Counted from the first letter of the stretch, positions 8,237-17,894 are shown. The stretch is 64,000 nt of DNA from Ruminococcaceae bacterium YAD3003 (GCA_900107185.1 FNPA01000006.1:116624-180623), one strand, 5' to 3'. Translations and numbers: made by a program. Notes: generated by a model from the letters alone, not told the origin.

Positions 8237-8288
8237 TTGAATAAAATATCTTTGTTAATATATAATTAAGAAACAAGATTCAGGGAGG
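8237..8288 (+). promoter_or_regulatory. SigA-type promoter and SD of the DUF47 gene
   Basis: TTGAAT (8237-8242), 18-bp spacer, TATAAT (8261-8266); GGGAGG at 8283-8288 is the ribosome site before the ATG at 8296. Confidence 0.75.
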
Positions 8289-8295
8289 ATAGATT

Positions 8296-8949
8296 ATGAC
8301 ACTTGAAGATCGCGAATATTTATTTGATCAGGCTCAGAGACTGTCTGAAGTCCTTAACGAAGAGACTGTCGAGCTCATGGGAATGCTCGAGAAGATTGAG
8401 GACAGAGTTGCGATCTCAAGACGTATTAATAAGCTCGAATATGAGGGCGATATCATCTTCCACGAGTTTGCTGACAGACTTCATGAGTGTGTTCAGGATA
8501 CAGAACGCAGAATGAGCATTTTCCAGATTATCAGGCATATCGAAGACTGTGTTGATATGGTTGATGAGCTCTCCATGACTATTGTCCGCTATAACACCAG
8601 AACAGTAAGTGCAGGTATCAAATCCAGTGTTAACGCTATCTTGGGCTGCGCTAAGAAGGAAATGAATCTTCTTAACCTTATGCGTACTTACGAGCCCGAG
8701 AACAAGGAATTGTTTACCAAGGCAATTAATGAATTCGATGCTTTTAAGGTCGATTTCTATAAGATGTATGACATGCTGATCTTCGGTTTGTTCTCACAGG
8801 CTCACGATACCGTTGACATAATCAGATGTAAGGCTATCTACGATTCTGTTAAGGACATCTTCAAGGCGTTTGAAGTAAGCGCCGACGACTGCTATAAGTA
8901 CATTATGGCACGTGAAAACGGTATCGACGTTTTCGCTCAGGATAACTAA
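8296..8949 (+). CDS. DUF47 family PhoU-like protein
   Basis: A 217-residue all-helical protein of the DUF47/PhoU-like family. It has the family's first helices with acidic metal-binding patterns (ISRRINKLEYEGDIIFHEFADRLHE and FQIIRHIEDCVDMVDEL). DUF47 proteins normally pair with a PiT-type phosphate transporter, but none is adjacent. Instead a diguanylate cyclase fusion begins 23 nt after the stop, which suggests cotranscription. Function in phosphate or metal homeostasis is inferred from the family. Confidence 0.8.
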   Translation: MTLEDREYLFDQAQRLSEVLNEETVELMGMLEKIEDRVAISRRINKLEYEGDIIFHEFADRLHECVQDTERRMSIFQIIRHIEDCVDMVDELSMTIVRYNTRTVSAGIKSSVNAILGCAKKEMNLLNLMRTYEPENKELFTKAINEFDAFKVDFYKMYDMLIFGLFSQAHDTVDIIRCKAIYDSVKDIFKAFEVSADDCYKYIMARENGIDVFAQDN

Positions 8950-8972
8950 GCAAAGTATTTTCGGTCTAGCCA

Positions 8973-11900
8973 ATGATTAACAAGATTTCCTTGCCGGACG
9001 GATACCAGGTGGTTTGGTCCGACGAGTTCGGCAACAATACTTTAGATAAAACCATATGGTCTGCTGAAGAACGTCGGTCCGGTTGGATTGACGGTGAGTG
9101 CCAGGAGTATTGTGGCGAGAATTGCATATCGGTCAAAGACGGCTATCTCTCGATCAAACCTCATTTAACAACTAATAATTCCGGTGAGCCCAGATACTTA
9201 TCCGGAAGGATCAGTACGCTTGGCAAGAAGGATTTTACTTACGGCAGAATAGTTGCCAGGATGAAGATACCTAAGGCTAAGGGTCTGGTAAGTTATATCC
9301 GACTGATGCCGACAGAAGGCTACGATAAAGAGACGGATAACTATAAGGAGTTCCCTCTTCACGGACAGATCGATTTGGCCGAGATCAGCGGTTCCAGGCC
9401 TGACGAGGCAGTATCAAGAGTTATTTTCGGATATCCGTTTACACAGCGTTCAGGAAGCTACAGAAGGCTTAATATCGACTTCTCGAGCGAATTCCATATC
9501 TTCTCATGCGAATGGGATCAGGACGAGATAATATTCGCATGTGACGGCAAAGAATATTACAGAACATCTTATTGGTTTGCGAGATCAGGTGAAACAGAAG
9601 AACCATATCCCGCACCTTTTAATAAACCGTTCCACGTAGCTATCGGAGTATCAGTTTCATCTGACAGCGTGTCAAATGATTCACCTGCAAAGAGCGATGA
9701 CAATGACACTGAATTGCTGGTGGATTATGTAAAGGTTTATCAGAAACATCTGCATCCCAGACAGGTAGTAAGACCTGCCAGAATACTTACTCTTGATGTT
9801 GACGGTACCGAGAATAAGAGCCGTATTAAAAACGGTGATAACAACGCTTTCTACGTTGCAGAAGGCGATCTCAACGCTAACGTCTGCTTCATGGAAGATG
9901 AGCTCATTATTACGCCTTCTTTTGTCGCAGGCAGTTCTGATGAGACCAGACTCCTGCAGAGCGGATTCCCGTTTAAGAAGGATGAAACATATGAGTTCTC
10001 TTTTGACGGCAGAGTTGATGAAGAGAGAACCATTAAGTGTCAGTTCGAATCTGACGAAGACGGAAAGCAGATAATCGAACCTTATACAACGAGACTCGAA
10101 CAGCATTGGCAAAAGCACAGGATGTTGTTTAAAGTGCCTGAAGACTATAAGAGTGCTTCGGTTGTTTTCGCGATCGATCCTATATCAAAAGCGTCTATCC
10201 ATATCCGTAATATCTCATTGAAGAGAAGACCGATGAATGAGGACAGACGTAAGTTTATTGCTGTATGCGGAGTATGGGACGATTCCGATAACTACAGTCT
10301 CTTTTTGAGAGCACTTCAGAACGAAGAATTAAACAGGGATTACGTTATAGCGAGTTTTACTTTTACAGCTACAAACTCGGGTACTACGCAGGCTGAACTC
10401 GAACTGGAATTTGCAGATCTCCTGACCAGGATGGATCTGGCTGCGATCATTGTTTTCGGAGAGATGATAAAGACAAAAGATGTTATCGACAGACTCTCTG
10501 AAATCGGCCACGCGAAAGATATTCCCGTTATTACTTTCCAGCATAAATTAAAGGGCTGTATTAATGCGGATTTTGAATACGCATCAGGATTCAGAAAAGT
10601 TGTGGAACATGTTGTAGAAGAGCATGGTGCGAAGAGACTCGATATGTTCGGAGGCTTTGAGAATAATCCGTTCTCGGAAGAGAGAATAAGGGTATTTAAA
10701 GAAGTCCTGGAAGAACACGGAATTGATTCATCGAAGTCAAAGATATTCCATGGTGATTTCTGGCAGGCACGCGCAATGGAAGTTATGGACGATGTCCTGG
10801 ATAAAGGTTATGACCTGCCTGATGCGATCATCTGCGCTAATGACTCAATGGCTATGGGTGTTTGTGACTCACTCCGTAAGCGCGGTTACAGTATTCCTGA
10901 AGATGTAATAGTAACGGGATTTGACGGAATCTGGCAGGGTCAGTTTCACACACCGATCTTAACAACATGTGAGCTCGATTATCCCAGGATATCCGAACAG
11001 ATCCTGTTAAGGATAAGAGAGTGGGATGACTATAAGAATAAAGCTGATGATGAATTCTTTATCGCTTATAAGCCGCTGTTTATGCAGTCTTGCGGATGTA
11101 AGGTGGGCAGTGATTTTCCATGGGCAAAACTCGTTGATGTACTTACGGAAGAGAATCAGGATTCATTCAGACATATGCTCGAGATGGGACGTTTCGTTTC
11201 GAGAATGACTTCATCTGATAACTTGGATGATGCTGCAGATAATTTAAGAAACTCTATCTGGATGTGGAAGAGCCAGTATTATTTTGTCGGCATTAATGAG
11301 CAGGCAGACTGCTGTCACAGTATTTTCCACGGCAGAGGAAACAGGTATTCAAATGCGCAGAAATTCTACCGCATGAGATATCCGATTCCTGATTACGATA
11401 TCATCTTAAAAACAGACAGTAACATCAATGTGTTATTGTTCAGACAGATCAGATCAGACAAGCAGGCTTTCGGTTATGTAGTCAACGGATATAACAGGAT
11501 CTCACTAAGATCAGAGCAGCGTTTTGAAGAGTTTGGTCTCTTTGTAAATGCAGCTGTAAATGCCGTAAACAATAACCGCAAACTGATAACAAAATATAAG
11601 GCAAACGAGTTGCTCTCTGAGCAGGACTTCCTGACAGGACTCTATAACAGAAGAGGATTCTTCGCACTCATTAACAAGATGATCAATTCTCCAGCTAATT
11701 CCGGTAAGATCCTGTCATTGTTCTCCATCGATATGGACAGGCTCAAAACGATCAATGATACGTATGGTCATGAGAACGGAGACATAGCGATACAGACGCT
11801 CGGAAGAGCTATACAGAAGTTCGTCAGAGATAATGGTGTAGCTGCAAGATACGGCGGTGATGAGTTCGCTGTTGCGATCGTAAGCAACGCGAAACTTGAA

Positions 11901-12107
11901 GACAAAGTTAAGGACATCCGTAACGAGATCGAACAATCTGCTGATAGCGATCCTGCTATGACTGATAAACCTTTCGAAGTTGGAGTAAGCATCGGTATTT
12001 CAGAGCAAACCATTGACCGTTCGATCGATATAGAGGATATGATCCTCGAAGCAGATTCAAAGATGTATGCAGATAAGATGGCTAGAAAGAGAATAAGAGG
12101 AGTTTAA
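8973..12107 (+). CDS. GH16-like / carbohydrate-binding / LacI-sensor / GGDEF diguanylate cyclase fusion
   Basis: A 1044-residue protein with no signal peptide or membrane segment, so likely cytosolic. Residues ~8-258 are a GH16 beta-jellyroll (YQVVWSDEF start, ending LLVDYVKVYQ). The catalytic signature ExDxxE reads Q132-I-D-L-A-E137: the nucleophile glutamate is glutamine, so hydrolysis is doubtful. Residues ~265-415 look like a second beta-sandwich, possibly a CBM. Residues ~420-700 are a LacI/PBP-type sugar-binding domain (VEEHGAKRLDMFGG, AIICANDSMAMGVCDSLRKRG, VIVTGFDG) ending in SCGCK. A helical linker leads to a C-terminal GGDEF domain with intact YGGDEF at 961-965 and no RxxD inhibitory site. 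I infer a polysaccharide- or oligosaccharide-sensing cyclic-di-GMP synthase. No SD precedes the ATG. Confidence 0.75.
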   Translation: MINKISLPDGYQVVWSDEFGNNTLDKTIWSAEERRSGWIDGECQEYCGENCISVKDGYLSIKPHLTTNNSGEPRYLSGRISTLGKKDFTYGRIVARMKIPKAKGLVSYIRLMPTEGYDKETDNYKEFPLHGQIDLAEISGSRPDEAVSRVIFGYPFTQRSGSYRRLNIDFSSEFHIFSCEWDQDEIIFACDGKEYYRTSYWFARSGETEEPYPAPFNKPFHVAIGVSVSSDSVSNDSPAKSDDNDTELLVDYVKVYQKHLHPRQVVRPARILTLDVDGTENKSRIKNGDNNAFYVAEGDLNANVCFMEDELIITPSFVAGSSDETRLLQSGFPFKKDETYEFSFDGRVDEERTIKCQFESDEDGKQIIEPYTTRLEQHWQKHRMLFKVPEDYKSASVVFAIDPISKASIHIRNISLKRRPMNEDRRKFIAVCGVWDDSDNYSLFLRALQNEELNRDYVIASFTFTATNSGTTQAELELEFADLLTRMDLAAIIVFGEMIKTKDVIDRLSEIGHAKDIPVITFQHKLKGCINADFEYASGFRKVVEHVVEEHGAKRLDMFGGFENNPFSEERIRVFKEVLEEHGIDSSKSKIFHGDFWQARAMEVMDDVLDKGYDLPDAIICANDSMAMGVCDSLRKRGYSIPEDVIVTGFDGIWQGQFHTPILTTCELDYPRISEQILLRIREWDDYKNKADDEFFIAYKPLFMQSCGCKVGSDFPWAKLVDVLTEENQDSFRHMLEMGRFVSRMTSSDNLDDAADNLRNSIWMWKSQYYFVGINEQADCCHSIFHGRGNRYSNAQKFYRMRYPIPDYDIILKTDSNINVLLFRQIRSDKQAFGYVVNGYNRISLRSEQRFEEFGLFVNAAVNAVNNNRKLITKYKANELLSEQDFLTGLYNRRGFFALINKMINSPANSGKILSLFSIDMDRLKTINDTYGHENGDIAIQTLGRAIQKFVRDNGVAARYGGDEFAVAIVSNAKLEDKVKDIRNEIEQSADSDPAMTDKPFEVGVSIGISEQTIDRSIDIEDMILEADSKMYADKMARKRIRGV

Positions 12108-12117
12108 GGAGGCAGAT

Positions 12118-14424
12118 ATGGAACGCAGACTTAACATTGGACTATTGATCGATGATATCGATAATTTCTTTTCCAGTCAGGCTGTAAGAGGTGCGGAACA
12201 GGCCTGCAAGGCTCTGGATGCAAACCTCTATATTTTCCCGGGACACTATATCGGACAGACTGACAGCAGATATGCTGATAAGAACTACGATTACCAGTAT
12301 AATTCGATCTTTAAGCTTCCTTCCAAGAGAAACGTAGACATCATCTATATTCTTCACGGTATTATCTGTTCACGTGCAGAACTCGAGATGCAGAGGGCAT
12401 TCCTTGATGCGATGCCTGATGTTCCTGTAGTCTGCCTGTTCAATGTTTCTGAAGGTTATAACTCAGTAACGTTTAATAATAAATCCGGTTTCGTTGAATT
12501 GCTGAACCACCTTATAGAAGACCACGATGCAAAAGACATCGGTTTTGTATCAGGTCCTGTTACAAACATTGATGCTGCAGAAAGACTTAAGATCTACAGG
12601 GAAGTTCTCGAGGCACATAACATTCCTTATGATGAGAAGAAAGTTGTATACGGTGCATTTACTGTCAGATCTGAAGGCGTAGTTGATGAACTTCTCGATA
12701 AGAACGAGAAACTGGATTCTATTGTTTTCGCTAATGACTCAATGGCTGCAGGCGGTTACAGGGCTCTGAGAAGAAGAGGCATCGAACCCGGCAAAGACAT
12801 TAAGATCACCGGTTTTGATGACGATGCATTTGCAGTTGCGCTCGAACCGCCTCTTACTACTGTTGAAGCAAGTTCAGCGCAGCTCACTTTTAAGGCTGTT
12901 CTTAATGCGGAAAATTACATCAACGGAACTGCTGTAAAAGACCTGTCGGTTGATACTCATCTCGTACAGCGTCAGTCCTGCGGCTGCCGTGATCTTAATT
13001 CAGACAAGCTCTGTGAGAGATTTAAGTTTGACGGTATCGGGAGCGGCAATGTCGAATTTATAGAAAGTATCAGAGAGTATCTGTTTGGTTTCTATATTGC
13101 TTCCGGAAAATTATCTGATGCCGAAGAAAAGGTCATTGAATTCTTAAGAGAATACGCTGAGTTTGTTAAGGCACCTGATAAACAGAAAGCAGTAACTTCT
13201 TTGAATGAACAGTTCGATAAGATTATTCTTACAGATCTGTTCTCCATCACTTCTGCAGAAAGAATATTCAATGTGCTTCAGGCAATGCAGTATAAGGCAT
13301 TAGAGAGCACACAGGATATCGATCTGATATACAGAACATTCACTTCATATACAAGACGTATGGCGTTCTTCAGCGTAACTCCTATTAATTCGAGCATGCA
13401 GAGAAATGAGAGGATCCAGGGAGAACTTAACCGTCAGGCAGGTGATATTTATCTCACTGATGCTGACCAGACAGTTCCTTATGAGTATCTGTTGGGCGGC
13501 CTTTATGAAGTCGGTTTCAAGAGATCTCTGTTGTACCTTTTCAATGGTAAGGTGAAGAATTACGGCGAGTGCGACTGGACACCTCCGGCATCACTTCTCC
13601 TCAAGGCAATCAGCGATGACCACGGTACCAGAACGCTTCCTGAAGAACAGCAGTTATTGAGAATCGAGAGACTCTTCCAGAATGAGTTCATTCCGGATGA
13701 CGAACGTCATACGATGATCATCCAGCCATTGTTCTCTGCAAATGATATTTACGGATACATCGTAAACGAGGCTTCTCCTAATCTGTATCCGAACCTTTCT
13801 ACGGTTGCTGTACGTCTGGCAGATAACCTCAGATCGATTTATATGATCGAAGATCACAACAAGGCTAAACAGTCTTTTAAGAATTCTCTCGAAAGGTTTA
13901 TGAGAGAAAATACCGTGCTCGAAGAGCAGGCAACAAAGGACGAACTCACAGGTCTTTACAACAGACGTGGCTTTATCAATAACACAGAGAAAAAGATCAA
14001 CGATCCATTCAACAACGATAAGGTCGCGATCATCTGCTATGCGGACATGGATAACCTCAAGATGGTTAATGATAAGTTCGGACACGACGACGGCGACTTC
14101 GCGTTGACAACAGTGGCGCATATCCTTAAGGATTCGTTCAGAGACACGGATGTTATCGGACGTTTTGGCGGGGATGAGTTTATTACTTTCGCGATTACAG
14201 GAAACGATATTAATACTGATAATGTTAAGAACCGTATCGAGACAATAACAAAGAAATATAACGAAGAAGCGCAAAAGCCTTATCCGATCGAAATGAGTAC
14301 AGGAATCTATAAGTTCACGCTGAACGGCAAGATCGATATCTATGACGTAATCAACAGGGCTGACGAATTGCTCTACGAAGAAAAACTCAGGAAAAAAGAG
14401 CAGGGTAAAAAATTCAGAGAATAA
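12118..14424 (+). CDS. LacI-type sensor domain diguanylate cyclase
   Basis: A 768-residue soluble protein. The first ~290 residues are a LacI/periplasmic-binding-protein-like domain without the DNA-binding helix-turn-helix (starts RRLNIGLLIDDIDNFF; IVFANDSMAAGGYRALRRRG; IKITGFDDDAFAVALEPPLTTVE), closing with SCGCR like its upstream neighbour. A ~300-residue helical/GAF-like middle follows. The GGDEF domain near 610-765 has FGGDEF at 684-688 and a canonical inhibitory RxxD (675-678) five residues before it, so it should make cyclic-di-GMP and be feedback-inhibited. AAGGAGG 6 nt before the ATG and the 10-nt gap to the previous gene indicate one operon. The ligand is probably a small sugar, by fold only. 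Confidence 0.82.
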   Translation: MERRLNIGLLIDDIDNFFSSQAVRGAEQACKALDANLYIFPGHYIGQTDSRYADKNYDYQYNSIFKLPSKRNVDIIYILHGIICSRAELEMQRAFLDAMPDVPVVCLFNVSEGYNSVTFNNKSGFVELLNHLIEDHDAKDIGFVSGPVTNIDAAERLKIYREVLEAHNIPYDEKKVVYGAFTVRSEGVVDELLDKNEKLDSIVFANDSMAAGGYRALRRRGIEPGKDIKITGFDDDAFAVALEPPLTTVEASSAQLTFKAVLNAENYINGTAVKDLSVDTHLVQRQSCGCRDLNSDKLCERFKFDGIGSGNVEFIESIREYLFGFYIASGKLSDAEEKVIEFLREYAEFVKAPDKQKAVTSLNEQFDKIILTDLFSITSAERIFNVLQAMQYKALESTQDIDLIYRTFTSYTRRMAFFSVTPINSSMQRNERIQGELNRQAGDIYLTDADQTVPYEYLLGGLYEVGFKRSLLYLFNGKVKNYGECDWTPPASLLLKAISDDHGTRTLPEEQQLLRIERLFQNEFIPDDERHTMIIQPLFSANDIYGYIVNEASPNLYPNLSTVAVRLADNLRSIYMIEDHNKAKQSFKNSLERFMRENTVLEEQATKDELTGLYNRRGFINNTEKKINDPFNNDKVAIICYADMDNLKMVNDKFGHDDGDFALTTVAHILKDSFRDTDVIGRFGGDEFITFAITGNDINTDNVKNRIETITKKYNEEAQKPYPIEMSTGIYKFTLNGKIDIYDVINRADELLYEEKLRKKEQGKKFRE

Positions 14425-14450
14425 AAAAGAGGCGTTAAGCCTCTTTTGTT
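14425..14450. terminator. Bidirectional terminator between convergent genes
   Basis: A 9-bp perfect stem, AAAAGAGGC (14425-14433) with GCCTCTTTT (14439-14447), loop of 5. A-rich left and T-rich right flanks let it serve both the GGDEF gene and the minus-strand PAP2 gene, whose stop lies inside the loop. Confidence 0.88.
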
Positions 14451-15049
14451 TTCTTGTATTCGTGAATCTTTTTTATAACCAGGTGATATACGAAGTAAGC
14501 AAGAATGCTGGTGACGATTCCAAGCAGCGTTCCTGCTAAAACATCAGTAGGATAATGGACACCGACATAGAGTCTTGAGAATGCAATGAGCATTGCGTAT
14601 ACAAGTGAAATTATCGCGAATACTTTAAAGCCTGCAGATGTTTTGGATCGTAATAACTCGCCGTTCTTGGTGATCGCAGGAAGACCTAACATAGCGATAA
14701 CGATAAGAACACCTGCCACTGCAAAAGAAGCTCCTGAATGACCGGAAGGGAAGGAATAATCCTTTTGCTTTTCGATGATGTTTACGAGTCCTTCAACGAC
14801 TTCATAAGGTCTGGTTCTGGCAACGGCGTTTTTAACTATGAGATTGGTAATGATTGCTTCAACAGCAATGCTCGAACCTGCGATAATGCCGGCTCTTCTG
14901 GTTCTGGGAATCAGGACAAGAATTATGCAGAGAATGATCCAGCACAAACCGCTGTCACTGGTGTGTGTGATGAACTTCATGACCGGAGTAATAAGATCCG
15001 ATCTGAAATGTTCCTGTATGTAGATGAGAACTCCTGCATCCCAACCCAT
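14435..15049 (-). CDS. PAP2 family membrane phosphatase
   Basis: A 204-residue membrane protein with about five or six hydrophobic segments and all three PAP2 motifs: KNAVARTRP (KX6RP, near residue 74), SFPSGHSGAS (PSGH, near 99) and SRLYVGVHYPTD (SRX5HX3D, near 158). The family removes phosphate from lipid pyrophosphates such as undecaprenyl pyrophosphate or from phosphatidic acid. An SD with GTGAGG lies before the ATG. It is convergent with the diguanylate cyclase and downstream of a minus-strand GGDEF gene. Confidence 0.9.
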   Translation of the reverse strand: MGWDAGVLIYIQEHFRSDLITPVMKFITHTSDSGLCWIILCIILVLIPRTRRAGIIAGSSIAVEAIITNLIVKNAVARTRPYEVVEGLVNIIEKQKDYSFPSGHSGASFAVAGVLIVIAMLGLPAITKNGELLRSKTSAGFKVFAIISLVYAMLIAFSRLYVGVHYPTDVLAGTLLGIVTSILAYFVYHLVIKKIHEYKKTKEA

Positions 15050-15082
15050 CTAAAACCTCACAAAGTTAAAATTTACTTAAAC

Positions 15083-15113
15083 ATTGTAATACTAAACTCC
15101 TGATTATTAGTAT
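15083..15113 (-). promoter_or_regulatory. -10 box and adjoining dyad before the PAP2 gene
   Basis: On the minus strand TACAAT (15083-15088) is preceded by an inverted repeat, ATACTAA (15089-15095) with TTAGTAT (15107-15113). No good -35 is visible, so the repeat may be either an operator or the end of the upstream GGDEF transcript. Confidence 0.35.
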
Positions 15114-15153
15114 GACAAATGAGTGTTTTTTATGGTTTTCGGGATGGGATTAT

Positions 15154-16305
15154 TTATCTTCCGTGACGGCTGTTATGTGTTTTGTAGTATTCGTTTTTAT
15201 CTGTATACATCAATGTATCGATCTTAGACAGAATAGTATTGAGATCCTGGCCGATGTATTCGAATGTTGTGCCGCCAATTGCGCAGGAGAGTTTATATGG
15301 CTTTCCTGATGTCTCGTTATATTCTTCTACGGCTTTGAGAATCCTCTGTTTATATGGCTCAATGTCGTCGCCTTCGAATTTACGGATGATGATAACAAAT
15401 TCATCGCCTGCAAAACGGATAATGCGTCCTTCGTATCTCATCGTGTTGACGAGGATAGTCGCAAAAGCGACTAGTGCTTTGTCGCCTTCTTCGTGAGAAT
15501 AATTGTCATTGATCTGTTTAAATCCGTTCAGGTCGAGCATGAGTGCTGCGATCTTTTCGGGCTTTCTTCTTAAGACTCTCTTCTGCATTTTATCGAGCTC
15601 ATAACGGTTGCTTACGCCGGTAAGTTTATCGATGTAAATACTCTCATTCTGAAGACTGGTAACGAGACCTGCGAAAGCTACAGAAAAGCTTACGGGCAGC
15701 AAAGAGATACCGTAAACATAAGACTGAACGGTAACTGCCAGTAAGATAGGTAAAAGGAACTGCCATGCCGGGAAGTATCCCAAAGCAGGATTTCTGATTT
15801 TGGAAACGAAATAAGAGATATAACCGTAAGCAATTAAAAGTAATCCGGCAATGATGAAGATTGCATAGAGATTTTCTCTTTTATAGTAATTGTTCTCATC
15901 AAGTGAGAATACTACAGGAGTAAAGAGATTTACTATAAGAAGTGAGACCTCAATAATTCCTATTACTGCGAAGAAAACATACAGGAGTTTCGGCATTTTC
16001 TGGTCGATGTGTTTTACGATCAGGAACAGTATTCCGATGCCGACGATCAGATTGAAGAGGAACAGATAAGTGTTTCCGATCATAAGGACCGTTCTGTATA
16101 CAGGCCCGGGAGTTCCGTCGCAGATAGAAGCGAATGCGTCGGAGGCACAGTTAAACAGTGCTGCGGTCATCAATGCGAAAAGCAGAGTGCTCTCCTTTTT
16201 CCTGGTAGGCATATACCATCCCTTAGTAAACATGAGGATGAGCAAGATACAGATTCCGACTGAATCAGTAACTAATATGGCTGTCAGATTAAGAGAGCCT
16301 GACAT
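15154..16305 (-). CDS. Membrane-bound GGDEF protein (predicted diguanylate cyclase)
   Basis: A 383-residue protein. The N-terminal ~210 residues hold six or seven hydrophobic helices without a recognised sensory fold. The GGDEF domain (about 220-380) begins with DKLTGVSNRYELDKM. The signature reads RFAGDEF: the first glycine is alanine, a variant found in active enzymes, and the aspartate and glutamates are kept. The inhibitory RxxD site is RYEG, so it is absent. Probably a cyclic-di-GMP synthase responding to a membrane or small-molecule signal. SD CGGAGG precedes the ATG. Confidence 0.82.
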   Translation of the reverse strand: MSGSLNLTAILVTDSVGICILLILMFTKGWYMPTRKKESTLLFALMTAALFNCASDAFASICDGTPGPVYRTVLMIGNTYLFLFNLIVGIGILFLIVKHIDQKMPKLLYVFFAVIGIIEVSLLIVNLFTPVVFSLDENNYYKRENLYAIFIIAGLLLIAYGYISYFVSKIRNPALGYFPAWQFLLPILLAVTVQSYVYGISLLPVSFSVAFAGLVTSLQNESIYIDKLTGVSNRYELDKMQKRVLRRKPEKIAALMLDLNGFKQINDNYSHEEGDKALVAFATILVNTMRYEGRIIRFAGDEFVIIIRKFEGDDIEPYKQRILKAVEEYNETSGKPYKLSCAIGGTTFEYIGQDLNTILSKIDTLMYTDKNEYYKTHNSRHGR

Positions 16306-16358
16306 TAATAATTCCTCCGATGAATAGAGTTAACTTGAATTGCTTTCCCTATGATTGG

Positions 16359-16364
16359 ATTATA
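16359..16364 (-). promoter_or_regulatory. -10 box (TATAAT) of the membrane GGDEF gene
   Basis: TATAAT on the minus strand, ~54 nt before the GGDEF start. No clear -35. The rest of the 199-bp gap to the MATE gene is AT-rich with only short hairpins (for example ACATTT/AAATGT around 16420) that I cannot assign. Confidence 0.45.
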
Positions 16365-16504
16365 ACGGTAAAGTTTTTTGAAAATAGTGCAAAGGTGAGT
16401 TTTTTACCTAGTTTCCATAGAACATTTACAAAATGTCTTTATTTGTCTTATTAAATAAGGCTTTTTGTAAACGGGCGGAAATCCGGGAAGAAATAAGAGT
16501 TTCC

Positions 16505-17887
16505 TTATGTTATATTCTTTGCCCAGATTCCGCTCTTAACGAACAATGCGGCCGATATGCATTTTACTATCTCCAGTGATTGCACCAGAAAAACCATTTT
16601 TATTACCGACATATCAGTATAACGGCTTAAGACAAAAGCCAAAGGAACTGATAAGAGCCAGACAAATCCCGAATCAAATACCATGGTGACGGCAGTGTTT
16701 CCGCCAGACCTGATTATGAAATACGAAGCATGCGTAAATGAATAAAACGGCATGAGTGTTCCATTGATAATGATCAGCCTCGTAGCCATATGTAAGACAC
16801 TTTCAGGTGCATCAGGAACAAATAACGGCGGGAAGAACGGACTGGCCAATACCATCAGGATTCCGAACAAAACACCAAATGCAACTGTGAACCAGACCAT
16901 TTTAAAAGCATTCTTCTTTGCAAATTCGATCTGTCCGCTTCCTAATATCTGTCCGATGAGGATTCCGACTGCTTCGCCCATGGCTACAAATGCAACCATC
17001 ATGACATTATAGATAGAGGACTGGACCTGAATGGCAGCCACGGCATCAAGACTTCTAAATGAATAAGACTGATTGAGCATGGTCGTACCTAAAGACCAGA
17101 GAGTCTCATTTAAAAGAAGCGGTGTTGCTTTAATAATGAATTTGCAGGCAAGTTTTGCCGGGATCTTGAAATGTTTGAATGCTCCCACGATAAAAGGACA
17201 CTGCTTTTTATGGGTTACAACATAAATTACAAGAACTCCGAGCTCGACAAATCTTGATATTACAGTTGCGATAGCGGCTCCGATAGCGCCCAGAGCAGGG
17301 AAGCCGAGATAACCATATATGAGGATAAGATTACCGACAAAATTAACTCCGATAGCGCAGGCCGATGCGACCAAAGGAACTTTGGTCTGACCGATGTCTC
17401 TTAATGTTCCGGAAAAAGCCATGCTGATACCTACGGGTATCAGAGAGATAACCATCACATTAAGATAACTGACGCCTATTTTTAAGGTCTCTTCAGCATC
17501 AGCGGGATCGCCTTCGCCCTGAAGGAATCTTGTAATAAGAAACGTTGCTCCGAAAACAAAAATCAGCAAAGCAGCAACAGATAAAATTATGTTTGTGACG
17601 AGTTTAAATCTGAATGTGATCCTTACACCATCCCAGTCTCCCTTGCCGTAATACTGGGCAGTGAAAATGCCTGAGCCTGCGGTAGCACCGAAGATCATAA
17701 GAAAGAATACAAACATCAGCTGGTTGGCAATTCCTACACCGGACAGGGAATTAGTGCTTACCTGTCCGATCATGAAGTTGTCTAAAAGATTGACAATGTT
17801 AGATATGCCGTTCTGAATCATCATCGGAACAGCGATCTTAAGAAGCTTACTGAATAATTCTTTGTTATTAGTTATCTTTAAAGTCAT
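16505..17887 (-). CDS. MATE family multidrug/sodium antiporter
   Basis: A 460-residue protein with about twelve membrane helices in two homologous halves. Typical MATE features: IAVPMMIQNGISNIVNLLDNF opening, QYYGKGDWDGV loop between helices 2 and 3, and the mirrored EAVGILIGQILGSGQ in the second half. MATE proteins export cationic drugs, dyes or metabolites using sodium or proton gradients; the substrate is not predictable. There is no SD; TATAAT lies 7 nt before the ATG, so the mRNA is probably leaderless. It may be transcribed separately from larA just upstream. Confidence 0.9.
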   Translation of the reverse strand: MTLKITNNKELFSKLLKIAVPMMIQNGISNIVNLLDNFMIGQVSTNSLSGVGIANQLMFVFFLMIFGATAGSGIFTAQYYGKGDWDGVRITFRFKLVTNIILSVAALLIFVFGATFLITRFLQGEGDPADAEETLKIGVSYLNVMVISLIPVGISMAFSGTLRDIGQTKVPLVASACAIGVNFVGNLILIYGYLGFPALGAIGAAIATVISRFVELGVLVIYVVTHKKQCPFIVGAFKHFKIPAKLACKFIIKATPLLLNETLWSLGTTMLNQSYSFRSLDAVAAIQVQSSIYNVMMVAFVAMGEAVGILIGQILGSGQIEFAKKNAFKMVWFTVAFGVLFGILMVLASPFFPPLFVPDAPESVLHMATRLIIINGTLMPFYSFTHASYFIIRSGGNTAVTMVFDSGFVWLLSVPLAFVLSRYTDMSVIKMVFLVQSLEIVKCISAALFVKSGIWAKNIT

Positions 17888-17894
17888 AACGGCG

